From the NCBI RefSeq assembly GCF_023278185.1, contig NZ_CP066356.1, positions 8,486,001-8,550,000 of the forward strand: 64,000 bases of DNA. The letters run 5' to 3'. Below, piece by piece: positions 8,172 to 16,504 of the stretch (positions are counted from its first letter, which is position 1; every line of letters begins with the position of its first letter). Made by a program: the position numbers and the translations under genes. The stretch is from Bradyrhizobium elkanii USDA 76 (GTDB taxonomy: Bacteria; Pseudomonadota; Alphaproteobacteria; Rhizobiales; Xanthobacteraceae). The notes under the pieces were generated by a model. That model saw only the letters and a list, made by a program, of their open reading frames with translations. It did not search any database and was not told the DNA's origin.

Positions 8172-9983
8172 CTAAGTTTGACAGATCACGTATCCATGTG
8201 CGTTCATTTCGGTACACGCCGAGAAGAATGACATCAACAGCCAATAGAGCTGAACGAAGTATGGGTCTGGCGCTTGGCCGGCTGCGACTTCCTTTAGCGC
8301 CTCTTCAACAGCACCGCGGCTCAGCGAAGAGGTCACGATGAAGACCCGACGAATTGCATCCGGCGCAAGCCGCACTTGAGCGAATTCGTTCATTAGCTCG
8401 TCGGCATCGCCTCGGACAATCCTCTTGATCCGGGTTTTGACTCCGCTACCGCTTACATACTTGTTGTTCCAACCACGAATTTTCGCTTCCATCGATTCCG
8501 GCGGAAGGCTCATACGCTGCAAGTTCTTAATTGCTTGGCTCACGGAGATATGGAACGGCCCAGCACCGAGCGATAGTGGACCATGCTTTGCGTGATAAAA
8601 GGTAATTCTAGGCGGGCTGCTGGAGTTGTTTAGCCCAATATAGTCCGCCCATTCGTCGCCAAGATCGTCGCACACAAGCACATCGTCCCCGTCCGCAACA
8701 CTCGCTTCGATCACACCGAAAGTGGAGTCAGCATCAAAGGTGGCCTTTCGCGTCGAAAAGTTACCCTTTTCATCAGTCACTCCGTCTAGGAGCGGATCAG
8801 AGCGCAAATGGCGCAACAGGGCTGCGCCACCATCTACAAAGCCTTCGTCGCGGAACAAGGTCCCGTCGATGTAAGCTAAAGAGAGGGCGTCGAACAGCAA
8901 TATGAACTTATCCTCGCGATCGATGTAGCGTCGGAGCGAGATCCGATTTGGATCGTGACCGAGAGCATACTCTGTACTTTCGACCTCGATGCCGGCAGTG
9001 ATCGGCAATTGCAAGTCACGCAATGCTACGCGAGCTTGGTTGATTGCAATTGCTCCAACCGAATCAGCACCGTCGAAGATATCCATCCTCTTTCCGTCGC
9101 CGCTGACCCTAAACGCACGATCGAGCTCATTTAACGCTGCATCGATTTCATGCTTGGAGAGTTGAGTGAGTCTACCGCTATCTTCATGTACAAGTCTGAT
9201 TTCGCGATCGACATGGATCGCATCAACAAATCCCGCAACGTCGACGGCAAAACTTGTTGGACGCGCGGTGCCGCCAATACTCGCCAAATCGATAGCGCGG
9301 GCTAAGGTACGGAGAAAGCTGGCAGGTGCAGCTCTTCCACCTACCAGCTCGTCAATTACAGATTTCGCGTACTCCACAAGTGCGAGGTGATCGACCCGAT
9401 CAGACCGCTGCCCTATCCTGCCGGTGCTAGGAGTTGTAGAATAGTGGTCAGTTCCCGACCGGACCGCGTACGCCTGGGGCACATACCGGTTTGCGCCAGC
9501 AGGCCCGACAACATTTTGTAGGTCATCGGCTTCGAACGTTTTACTCCTCATCACGTGCTTGGAGACCGACATGTTTCGAAGCCGAATCTTTTCGAACACC
9601 GCTCCCTGCCGTGCGACCGCACGATCCACGCGTTCGGCTGATACTCGACCGAGATAGCGGGTGAAAAATCCTGCCGGAAGATCGAGCTTGGATTTAAGAA
9701 TCGCGAGATGATCGCGATATTCGATCAAAAGAATAAATCCGCAGATTCGTTCTCGGATTCCTGCGTCTTCGGTTAAGAATGAAGGCGAGCGGTCATAGAG
9801 GAAGGAGATCGCAGACCAACGCGCGCGCCCAGCTTGGACGCGCCGATGGTAGAATATGTTTTGGGAGGCCGAGGGCTGGCTTGCCCGAACTTGGCGAAAA
9901 AGGTCATCCAATGCGGCATTGCTCATCTGCCGCTTAAGAATGTGAAAATTTGCTGTTTTTGCAACGCGAAGAGAGTCGATCAT
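8172..9983 (-). CDS. 603-aa protein of unknown function in the defence island
   Basis: I do not recognise this family with confidence. The ATG at 9983 follows GGGGGA and is preferred over a TTG 42 nt upstream. There is no signal peptide or membrane segment. One conserved-looking region reads VLVCDDLGDEWADYIGL, then ITFYHAKHGPLS and ISVSQAIKNL. The acidic cluster followed by HAK recalls the core of DUF6119/TIGR04141 proteins and could be a nuclease-like site, but that is a weak comparison. The C-terminus ends with QLYWLLMSFFSACTEMNAHG. Its neighbours are the Mrr gene and the split HNH-nucleosidase gene, so a role in phage defence is a reasonable guess. The 286 bases between it and the next gene hold only the divergent promoter region. 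Confidence 0.6.
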   Translation of the reverse strand: MIDSLRVAKTANFHILKRQMSNAALDDLFRQVRASQPSASQNIFYHRRVQAGRARWSAISFLYDRSPSFLTEDAGIRERICGFILLIEYRDHLAILKSKLDLPAGFFTRYLGRVSAERVDRAVARQGAVFEKIRLRNMSVSKHVMRSKTFEADDLQNVVGPAGANRYVPQAYAVRSGTDHYSTTPSTGRIGQRSDRVDHLALVEYAKSVIDELVGGRAAPASFLRTLARAIDLASIGGTARPTSFAVDVAGFVDAIHVDREIRLVHEDSGRLTQLSKHEIDAALNELDRAFRVSGDGKRMDIFDGADSVGAIAINQARVALRDLQLPITAGIEVESTEYALGHDPNRISLRRYIDREDKFILLFDALSLAYIDGTLFRDEGFVDGGAALLRHLRSDPLLDGVTDEKGNFSTRKATFDADSTFGVIEASVADGDDVLVCDDLGDEWADYIGLNNSSSPPRITFYHAKHGPLSLGAGPFHISVSQAIKNLQRMSLPPESMEAKIRGWNNKYVSGSGVKTRIKRIVRGDADELMNEFAQVRLAPDAIRRVFIVTSSLSRGAVEEALKEVAAGQAPDPYFVQLYWLLMSFFSACTEMNAHGYVICQT

Positions 9984-10269
9984 CCATCCCCCGTCGCGTT
10001 TCCGCGCGGAAGTACGCCATGTCAATTAAGACGGACCTTCAATATGATCAACTTAAGCGCGAATGCCTCCACGATGCAAATGGAAAGAACATGCCCCCCG
10101 CAAAGAAGAGTTAGAAGGCTACTCGATGTCGCGCAGCTCTAGACGGCCTGCTCAATAGCAACGTTAGCCACAAAGTGTCGGCTTATCGACACGTATCCGG
10201 TTGATGGGCGTTGAAGGCTATGATCTCTTGACTACGGGGCGACGGCATGCGGAGCGTGCTTGAGGTGCT

Positions 10270-11261
10270 ATGCGACGACAACCCAGTGATCGTTCGATAA
10301 AGATTCTGTTCGCTTCTTCGGGGGGCCTATGCGCTTTCCCGGGATGTACAACGCAGCTCGTTCAGCCTCAATCTCGCGCATTACTGGGCGAACTCTGCCA
10401 CATTCGTGCGGCCTCTCCCGGGGGGCCGAGATTCGATCCCGCGCAATCCGAAGAGTCGCGCAACGACGCAGACAACTTGATCATCCTATGTCCAACGCAT
10501 CATCGTTTGGTCGATCAGGATCCGACCACTTACACAGCGGATTCGTTGCTTCTCATGAAACGGCGCCATGAGAGCCGCGTCGCAGCATTTCTCAGCTCGG
10601 TTGCTGTCGAGCTTACTGACAAGCAGGCTACCGACCTCTCGCGACAGGTGGAGGACGAATCAGTCGACTTCGCAGTTGTCGTCGCGTTGCGGAAGGAATT
10701 GGCTGCGCTTAAGCATTATTTTCCTGAGCTGGTACCGATTTCGTCGACATCGGATTCGACCCGCACGTACCTTCGCGGAACGATTCCAACAAGACGCGGC
10801 GGCTCGTATCGAGTTGTTGCCACTCTCCTTCATTCGATGGGAAATCTCGATGCCGCACATGCGACATCGGACCTCATCCACAAATGGAAGCCGCGATTTG
10901 TACTTGTGAATGGAATTGCTGGTGGAATCTCTAGAAAGGATCAGGGCTTCGGCGATATCGTGGCCTCGAACTCCATTTTCTATTATGAGCTCTCGAAGGT
11001 TCGACCCAATCATCAGGAGCATCGAGCTCGGCAATTTCAGGCGGACCCCATCCTCGTGGATGGAATACTGAACTTGACCGACTCAACGTGGCGCGCACAT
11101 TTGCCTTCAAGGCCCGATGGGAAAAGCGCGAGCGCCATCGAGCCGAGAATTCATGTCGGACCAATTGCCTCTGGAGAGAAGGTGATTGCTTCAAGCGAGG
11201 CTGCCCAAGAGCTTCGGTCGTTGCAACGCGATCTCATCGCAATTGAGATGGAGAGTGCAGG
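10270..11261 (+). pseudogene. HNH-nucleosidase-EAD protein, 5' part, interrupted by mobile element
   Basis: The first 328 intact codons plus the left copy of the target duplication are here. The N-terminus is an HNH nuclease (CAFPGC, GELCHIRAASPGG, DNLIILCPTHHRLVD). A nucleoside phosphorylase/nucleosidase domain begins at about residue 130 (VVVALRKELAALK) with VNGIAGGISRKD and GFGDIVASNS, up to LIAIEMESAG. The frame then enters the IS66 left end and stops at 11263-11265. The missing part of the nucleosidase domain and a death-like EAD lie at 16497-16937. The original protein probably combined two effectors, DNA cleavage and nucleotide or nucleoside breakdown, with an EAD for partner binding. 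It has no obvious operon partner. Confidence 0.85.
11254..11261. repeat. left copy of 8-bp target-site duplication
   Basis: The sequence AGTGCAGG directly precedes the IS66 left terminus. The same 8 bp occur at 16497-16504, in the same codon phase of the interrupted gene. IS66 elements duplicate 8 bp on insertion, so the pair records one insertion event that now spans 11262-16496. Confidence 0.9.
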
Positions 11262-11344
11262 GTAAGCGGTGTGTCTCCCACACCTTGTTTGGCGTGAGCT
11301 GATCGGCAACATGCGAGCCGTCATATACAGTAAGGTTCGCATAT

Positions 11345-11758
11345 ATGGTTGACCATATAGTTGACGCTTCAGAGCCACGGGGCCGGGTGGATATCCAGGT
11401 CGGAGCGGGGCGTCGGCGGCGGTGGAGCGCCGTGGTCAAGGGGCGGATCGTGGCGGAGTCATATGCGCCGGGCACAGTTGTGTCCGAGGTGGCGCGCCGG
11501 CACGACCTCTCACCGCAACACCTGTTTGCTTGGCGCAAGGCCGCGCGTGCCGGTCTGCTGAGCTTGCCGGCGGAGGATGCACCGCTCTTCGTTCCGGTGG
11601 TGTCGGAGCTTCGCCCCGCTGGGATGTGCGTGGAAGCGGCAACGCGGAACGGGATAACGATCAGCATCGAGATTGGCGATGCGGTAGTTCGCGCAGCGGC
11701 GGGGGTCGATCCGACCTGGCTGCGCGATGTGCTGCGGGCCGTGAGGGCGACGACATGA
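11345..11758 (+). CDS. tnpA: IS66 accessory protein TnpA
   Basis: The 137-aa protein has a helix-turn-helix at residues 30-60 (GRIVAESYAPGTVVSEVARR, then SPQHLFAWRKAAR) characteristic of IS66 OrfA. This protein is needed with TnpB for efficient IS66 movement. Its stop overlaps the tnpB start (ATGA), which implies translational coupling. The ATG is about 80 bp inside the left terminus. Confidence 0.9.
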   Translation: MVDHIVDASEPRGRVDIQVGAGRRRRWSAVVKGRIVAESYAPGTVVSEVARRHDLSPQHLFAWRKAARAGLLSLPAEDAPLFVPVVSELRPAGMCVEAATRNGITISIEIGDAVVRAAAGVDPTWLRDVLRAVRATT

Positions 11759-12108
11759 TCGCGGCTTCGGCGGGCGTGAAGATCATGGTCGCGACGCGGC
11801 CGGTCGACTTTCGTAAAGGTGCCGATGGTCTCGCCGCGCTGGTGCGCGAGCAACTCCACCATGATCCGTTCGCGGGAACGATTTTCGTCTTCCGTTCAAA
11901 GCGAGCGGACCGTTTGAAGATTTTTGCCTGGGACGGGTCCGGGCTCGTGCTGCTGTGGAAGCGGCTGGAGCATAGCGCGTTCCGCTGGCCGCCGATCAGC
12001 GATGGCGTGATGCGTTTGTCTGCCTCACAGCTCGCCGCGCTGATGGACGGCCTGGATTGGTCGCGCCTGCATGCCCGCGACATTGGTCAGCCGAGCGCAA
12101 CGTCGTGA
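11755..12108 (+). CDS. tnpB: IS66 accessory protein TnpB
   Basis: The product has 117 aa. The segments RPVDFRKGADGLAALV, FVFRSKRADRLKIFAWDGSG and WKRLEHSAFRWP are signature features of IS66 Orf2 (TnpB). The gene overlaps tnpA by 4 nt and is followed after 72 nt by tnpC. No truncation is visible. Confidence 0.92.
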   Translation: MIAASAGVKIMVATRPVDFRKGADGLAALVREQLHHDPFAGTIFVFRSKRADRLKIFAWDGSGLVLLWKRLEHSAFRWPPISDGVMRLSASQLAALMDGLDWSRLHARDIGQPSATS

Positions 12109-12180
12109 ACCCTGTGACCAATTGAATCATGTCGGCTGCAGTCTTCCACAAGGGCCCGCGAATCAGCTTGAGTACCGGGC

Positions 12181-13785
12181 GTGAGCGAGACCACGGATCA
12201 ACTTCCGACCGATATCGAGGCGCTGCAGGCGCTGGTTGCGGCGGCACGCGCGGAGCGCGACGCGGCGATCGCAAAGTGCGACGCGGCGATCATCGAACGC
12301 GATCAGGCGCTGTCGCAAATGGATCGCCTTCAGCATCTCTTGCGCCAGCTGCAACGCGCGCAGTTCGGTCGCCGCTCGGAGAAGCTCGACCCTGAGCAGT
12401 TGCAACTGGCGATCGAGGACATCGAGCAGGCCATTGCCGGCGATGAAGCGGTCCAGGACAGGAAGGACACGGCAGGCGCACGCCAGCGTGCTGAACGGCG
12501 CCGCGCCAGCCGTGGTGCGCTTCCGGCCCATCTGCCGCATATCGACGTCACGATTGCCCCGGAGGATACCAACTGTCCGTGCTGCCGCACGCCTCTGCAT
12601 GTGATCGGTGAGGAGACCTCACGGCGGCTCGACGTCGTCCCGGCGCAGTTCCGCGTGATCGTCACCCATCGTCCCAAATATGCCTGTCGGGCCTGCACGG
12701 ATGGCGTGGTTCAGGCGCCGGCACCAGAGCGGCTGATCAAGGGCGGCTTGCCGACCGAGGCGATGGTCGCCCATGTTCTGGTCGCCAAATTTGCCTGGCA
12801 CCTGCCGCTGTATCGGCAGGCTCAGATGCTGCTGGCGCAGGGTATCGACATCAAGCGCTCGGTTTTGGCGTTCTGGGTGGGCTATGCAGGCGCAGAGCTT
12901 CGTCCGCTCTGGCTCAGGCTGCGCGAGATCATTTTGACCGCGAACAAGATCGCGGTGGACGAGACCACAGCGCCTGTGCTCGATCCCGGCCGCGGCCGCA
13001 CCAAGAAAGGCTTCTTCTGGGCGATCGCGCGCGACGATCGGCCGTGGGGCGGGGCCGATCCGCCGGCAGTGGCCTACACTTATGCGCCTGGTCGCGGCGC
13101 CGTCCACGCGCTCAAGCTGCTCGACGGTTATCGCGGCATCGTGCAATGCGACGGCTACACCGTCTACAAGACCATTGCCGACACCGCGCCTGACGCGGCG
13201 ATCACGCTCGCCTTCTGCTGGGCTCATCTGCGGCGGCGCTTCTTCGACGTTGTCCAGGACGGTCCTGCCCCGATCGCGAGCGAAGCGCTCGAGCGTATTG
13301 CCGCTCTCTATGCGATCGAGAAGACGATCAGGGGCCGCAGCGCCGATGAGCGTCGTGCCATCCGCCAGGAGCGCAGCAAGCCGCTGGTGCTGGCGCTCAA
13401 GGCCTGGTTCGAGCAGCAACTCACCCGCGTCTCGGGCAAAGCGACAATCGCCGAGCACATCCGTTACGCCTTGAACCACTGGGTTGGCCTGATGCGCTTC
13501 CTTGACGACGGCCGCATCGAGCTCGACACAAATATTGTCGAGCGAAGCATCCGTCCTCTTATCCTCAACCGCAAGAACGCACTGTTCGCGGGGCATGATG
13601 AGGGCGCGGAGAACTGGGCCTGCATCGCTTCGCTGATTGAGACCTGCAAGCTCTGCGGCGTGGAGCCGCAGGCCTATCTGACCGACGTCCTCACCAGACT
13701 CGTCAACCTCTGGCCGGCCTCGCGTCTGGACGAACTCATGCCCTGGGCGTGGAGCGCCGAGCAAGCTAAAAGCCTCGCCGCTTGA
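12181..13785 (+). CDS. tnpC: IS66 transposase TnpC
   Basis: The 534-aa protein starts at GTG. It has an N-terminal coiled-coil/leucine-rich segment (residues 10-90), then a zinc-binding region (CPCCRTPLH at about 120, CRAC at about 162), and the DDE catalytic core with AVDETTAPVLDPG, VQCDGYTVYK and NIVERSIRPLILNRKN. This is the full-length IS66 layout. The sequence directly after its stop belongs to a different element. Confidence 0.93.
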   Translation: MSETTDQLPTDIEALQALVAAARAERDAAIAKCDAAIIERDQALSQMDRLQHLLRQLQRAQFGRRSEKLDPEQLQLAIEDIEQAIAGDEAVQDRKDTAGARQRAERRRASRGALPAHLPHIDVTIAPEDTNCPCCRTPLHVIGEETSRRLDVVPAQFRVIVTHRPKYACRACTDGVVQAPAPERLIKGGLPTEAMVAHVLVAKFAWHLPLYRQAQMLLAQGIDIKRSVLAFWVGYAGAELRPLWLRLREIILTANKIAVDETTAPVLDPGRGRTKKGFFWAIARDDRPWGGADPPAVAYTYAPGRGAVHALKLLDGYRGIVQCDGYTVYKTIADTAPDAAITLAFCWAHLRRRFFDVVQDGPAPIASEALERIAALYAIEKTIRGRSADERRAIRQERSKPLVLALKAWFEQQLTRVSGKATIAEHIRYALNHWVGLMRFLDDGRIELDTNIVERSIRPLILNRKNALFAGHDEGAENWACIASLIETCKLCGVEPQAYLTDVLTRLVNLWPASRLDELMPWAWSAEQAKSLAA

Positions 13786-14126
13786 TGAACTCGCTTCCTG
13801 GATCGCGACCGCTCCAGCCGGCCTCGTCGCCACCGGCTCCGTGTGTTCCGACAACGTCAACAACCCGTCGCGCACCGCCTTGCGCCAGGTCGACAAATGC
13901 TGCGGCGATAGACCGTGGCGCCGCGCGACGTCCGAGACGACCGCGCCGGGAACAAAGGATTCCGCGACGATCCGTCCCTTGACCTCGCCACCCCAGCGCC
14001 GCCGAACCCGTAGCTCCGATGCGTCGACAACACGCTCGATCATATATGCAAACCGTCCTCTTCAAGACGGAACGCATATTGCCGGTCTGCTCAACAGCAA
14101 CAAGGTGCGGGAGACACGCCGCTTAC
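13786..14126 (-). mobile_element. inverted partial IS66 (left end with truncated tnpA)
   Basis: On the minus strand the terminus GTAAGCGGCGTGTCTCCCGC (ending at 14126) is followed by an ATG at 14043 and 85 codons of a TnpA-like protein (MIERVVDASELRVRR, GRIVAESFVPGAVVSDVARR, SPQHLSTWRKAVRDG). The frame then runs into the 3' end of tnpC. The fragment is similar to, but clearly different from, the tnpA of the neighbouring IS66, so it comes from a second element. No AGTGCAGG duplication follows it (flank CGATTATC), so it is not the partner end of the left IS66. Confidence 0.8.
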
Positions 14127-14190
14127 CGATTATCGCCATCTCTTTCGGGAAGATATTGTGAATGGGAAACATGTGGTCTGCCTGAGTTAG

Positions 14191-14209
14191 CTCTTTCAAT
14201 TACCCACAT
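14191..14209. repeat. copy 1 of an 18-bp direct repeat
   Basis: TCTTTCAATTACCCACAT occurs here and again at 16107-16124 in the same orientation. The second copy sits at the junction between the IS1380 remnant and the leader of the Tn5-like transposase, so the motif is probably an insertion-sequence terminus. The 190 bases between the inverted IS66 end and the acyltransferase stop contain no other feature. Confidence 0.5.
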
Positions 14210-14317
14210 CTCATACCTAGCTAATTACCCTGAAGCTGGAAGGCCAGAGGGGGCGAAAGCGCTTCTGAGAGCAGAACAGGATAAGCACATCCGTGCATAC
14301 CTGCGGCAGTGCCTGCA

Positions 14318-15472
14318 TTAGCCTTTGAGGTGCTCAAATGATCTGTGACGCAAAGTGGCACGGATCGGTTCGTCGATATATCGCTTAACAAGAAAGCTAA
14401 AAGCGATTGCAACTAGAGTCATGCTTGGTACCGCTAGCGCTGCATGGATCTGCGCAACCCAACCTGCCGAAGTTCCGCCGAACAATAGCATGAGTGGAAC
14501 GTAGTGGGTCATATAAAGCGGATATGAAAGATCTCCGATAAACTCGCTAAAACGGTTGATCGACGGACTCCCGATTGCATTAGCGCCCAGCCAAACAAGG
14601 AGCGGATATACGATTGTGACGATCAGGAAATCGTAGGGCTTCCAAAGGAAGGGCCAAAAAAAGGTCGCAAGCATGATAAGCGGAAGGTAATATGCTGCCC
14701 CTGGCAACAGCGGTTGCCTGCCAATACGGCAAGCAACAACGCCCGCGATAAATGAAAAACCTACCCGTACAAAGCCAATCCAGAAGGTTCTGCGGTCGAA
14801 ACCGCCGTTTAGGCTTCCGAAATCGTAGCACGTGTATGCCGTTGCAACCGCGGCGAAGGCGAGCATCGCTAGCAACCATCGAAGCGATAGTTGGCGCAGA
14901 CAAAGAGCAAACGTTAGGCTCGCCACATACTCGCAAAGCAATGACCAGGCGGGAGCGACAAAAGGAAAAATAGGAAAGCTGGGATCGTGGACAAATAAGT
15001 GCGGCAACAGAAGTACGCTGCAGGTGAGGAGAATAAAAAACTCCGTGACACTAAAATTGAATAACGCAGCAGCCATAGGCGCATAGAATCGTCCGATTAC
15101 AACCACAACGAAGCCCAACAAGGAGCCAATTACGACGAGCGGATGCAGTCGTATCAGACGCCTTTTAATAAGTTCTGTGGGTGACAATTCTACGCGAGAA
15201 GGGTCGTAGGCAAATGCCATTACATACCCTGACAAGCAAAAGAAAAAATCTACAGCGAGATAACCGTGAGGAATCCGGTTCTGAGGACCGAACTGAAAGG
15301 GTTCATAAAAATGTAAAACGGCGACACAGATGGCAGCAATTCCCCGCATGCCGTCAAGAATGCTCAGTCGCGCGACCTCTTTGGCAGCCAGCGACCCGGG
15401 GTCTTCGGGAAAGGCGTTGGGGGGCGGTAAATTCGGGGTGGCGCAGCTGGATTTGAGCATCGCGTTCGACAT
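14318..15472 (-). CDS. membrane acyltransferase (acyltransferase-3, OafA/YrhL-like), transposon cargo
   Basis: The product is about 384 aa from the ATG at 15472 (MSNAMLKSS...). An upstream ATG at 15535 would start inside a tandem repeat. The protein has about ten hydrophobic segments. ILDGMRGIAAICVAVLH at the start carries the conserved DGxRGxAA and the active-site-type histidine, and FFFCLSGYVMAF follows. The family O-acetylates or O-acylates cell-surface sugars. Here it could modify exopolysaccharide or lipopolysaccharide, including phage receptors. It lies alone between mobile-element fragments, has lower GC than its neighbours, and is likely imported cargo. Confidence 0.85.
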   Translation of the reverse strand: MSNAMLKSSCATPNLPPPNAFPEDPGSLAAKEVARLSILDGMRGIAAICVAVLHFYEPFQFGPQNRIPHGYLAVDFFFCLSGYVMAFAYDPSRVELSPTELIKRRLIRLHPLVVIGSLLGFVVVVIGRFYAPMAAALFNFSVTEFFILLTCSVLLLPHLFVHDPSFPIFPFVAPAWSLLCEYVASLTFALCLRQLSLRWLLAMLAFAAVATAYTCYDFGSLNGGFDRRTFWIGFVRVGFSFIAGVVACRIGRQPLLPGAAYYLPLIMLATFFWPFLWKPYDFLIVTIVYPLLVWLGANAIGSPSINRFSEFIGDLSYPLYMTHYVPLMLLFGGTSAGWVAQIHAALAVPSMTLVAIAFSFLVKRYIDEPIRATLRHRSFEHLKG

Positions 15473-15520
15473 GTAGGATTCTGCAATTCTATTAACGCAT
15501 CTGTCGCATTTCTTTACATA

Positions 15521-15553
15521 TACATGCATATACATGCATATACATGCATATAC
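15521..15553. repeat. 10-bp tandem repeat, 3.3 copies
   Basis: TACATGCATA is repeated head to tail three times followed by TAC, just upstream of the acyltransferase gene on its promoter side. Each unit contains the palindrome ATGCAT. It adds in-frame ATG codons at the 5' end of the acyltransferase frame. The 200 bases from here to the IS1380 remnant show no gene. Confidence 0.8.
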
Positions 15554-15759
15554 CGTGTGCCGCTACACGGTCTGAGCACCGTCAACTGCTAGCCCGGCCT
15601 ATTCGTCAGAGGGCGGCTTTTGGGCCCGATTGATGCGGCCGCACATCTTGTCTGGCGAGGCGCACAGGATTGCCTTCGGCTTTTCACCGCCTGACGACCC
15701 GTACTTTGCAACGCGCTTGAGGGATGGGGTGGGTGAACGGGGGGCGGACGCCCCGCCGG

Positions 15760-16109
15760 TCAAGGACCGAGCGGCAGCAGCGCGCCTGGCAAACGGCGGA
15801 TCAGGTCGGCTCGGGACATGCCGCGGCAAACGCAAGGCGAATGCGGCTCGTGGTCTCGACCACACGGGCAGCGATTTTCAAGAGACGAAGACGCAGCGTC
15901 GCGAACTCGGCAGCGGCCAATTCCCGGACTTTGGGAATCGCCTCGCGCACGGTCAGCATCAGCCAATAAGCGGCCGTATGGAGCGCGAGACGGACCTGGT
16001 TGGCGAGCGCCGAACGGCAGCTGGTGCGGTCGGAGGCGAGCTGCGTCATATGCAGCTTGATCAGATTCTCGGCTTGGCCGCGCGCGCATTGTAAGCGGCA
16101 AAGAGATCT
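15760..16109 (-). pseudogene. IS1380-family transposase, C-terminal remnant
   Basis: Minus-strand frames give ARGQAENLIKLHMTQLASD, LHTAAYWLMLTVREAIPKV and ATLRLRLLKIAARVVETTSR, which match the C-terminus of IS1380 transposases. The final residues (ADLIRRLPGALLPLGP) are in another frame, and a second shift lies near the upstream YNARG position. The N-terminal three quarters are missing: the remnant ends at the 18-bp repeat that begins the next element. It is a non-functional scar. Confidence 0.8.
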
Positions 16110-16124
16110 TTCAATTACCCACAT
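16107..16124. repeat. copy 2 of an 18-bp direct repeat
   Basis: This is the second TCTTTCAATTACCCACAT. It directly abuts the IS1380 remnant and lies about 100 bp upstream of the Tn5-like transposase start, consistent with the terminus of that element. The following leader (about 16160-16220) contains palindromic GAATC-rich sequence. Confidence 0.5.
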
Positions 16125-16226
16125 TTGACGTCGGATTTGAGCGGGGGGCCGCGGCCGAAATCTTGAATCAGTAGAATCTGTTGTGATTCGTTGTTGAGCA
16201 CCTGATTCGGAAGTGCGGGGTGCTCG

Positions 16227-16480
16227 ATGGGCTTGGTGAAGGAACGCGCGGTGGCGCGTGCTCAGCGATTGACGACCGGTATCGAGACGTGGGTTGATCG
16301 GGAAGTTGCGGGATGCGAGTTTAAGGATGAGCGGCTTGGTCGCCGGTTCTGCAAATTGCTCGCACAAATCGGGAGCGACATGGGTCAAAGCATCCCGTTG
16401 GTTTGTCAGGATTGGGCCAACACGAAGGCCGCCTATCGATTCTTCTCCAACGAGCGGGTCGACGAGGCGGATACCATCTC
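16227..16480 (+). pseudogene. Tn5/IS4-like transposase, N-terminal remnant
   Basis: The first 80 or so codons match the DNA-binding N-terminus of Tn5-type transposases: TWVDREVAGCEFKDERLGRR, CKLLAQIGSDMGQSIP and TKAAYRFFSNERVDEAD. The catalytic DDE domain is absent. After VDEAD the frame passes through the right terminus of the nested element and reads directly into the second half of the HNH-nucleosidase gene without a stop. This gives an accidental fusion frame of 236 codons. Whether that chimera is expressed is unknown. Confidence 0.8.
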
Positions 16481-16496
16481 GATAGGCACCGCTTTC

Positions 16497-16504
16497 AGTG
16501 CAGG
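16497..16504. repeat. right copy of 8-bp target-site duplication
   Basis: AGTGCAGG follows the right terminus ...ACCGCTTTC. It is in the same codon phase as the left copy, so deleting one copy plus the element gives GAG AGT GCA GGA GTC (ESAGV) across the junction. Confidence 0.9.

Larger units (their letters stand above)
11262..13785 (+). mobile_element. IS66-family insertion sequence (left terminus through tnpC)
   Basis: The left inverted repeat GTAAGCGGTGTGTCTCCCAC starts the element and the three usual genes follow in order. Its own right inverted repeat is not found after tnpC. At about 13786 the sequence changes to an inverted fragment of a related element, so the copy is truncated at its right end. 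The three proteins look intact. Confidence 0.85.
11262..16496. mobile_element. nested mobile element of 5.2 kb inserted in the HNH-nucleosidase gene
   Basis: The whole interval is bounded by AGTGCAGG duplications. Its left terminus is GTAAGCGGTG..., a typical IS66 end. The right terminus read inward is GAAAGCGGTG..., differing at one of the first ten bases. Inside lie a complete tnpA/B/C set, an inverted piece of a second IS66, an acyltransferase gene, an IS1380 transposase remnant and the start of a Tn5-like transposase. The simplest history is one IS66-type insertion followed by further insertions and rearrangement within it. An alternative is a composite transposon carrying the acyltransferase as cargo. 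Confidence 0.8.

Noticed and set aside
12619..14043. 474-codon minus-strand frame across tnpC
   Set aside because: Only its first 85 codons (14043 to about 13789) match a TnpA; the rest is antisense of tnpC and does not represent a protein.
14127..14134. Right target duplication directly after the inverted IS66 end
   Set aside because: The flank CGATTATC does not match AGTGCAGG; the true partner copy is at 16497.
15630..16094. Plus-strand frame across the IS1380 remnant
   Set aside because: The minus strand gives recognisable transposase sequence; the plus frame has none.
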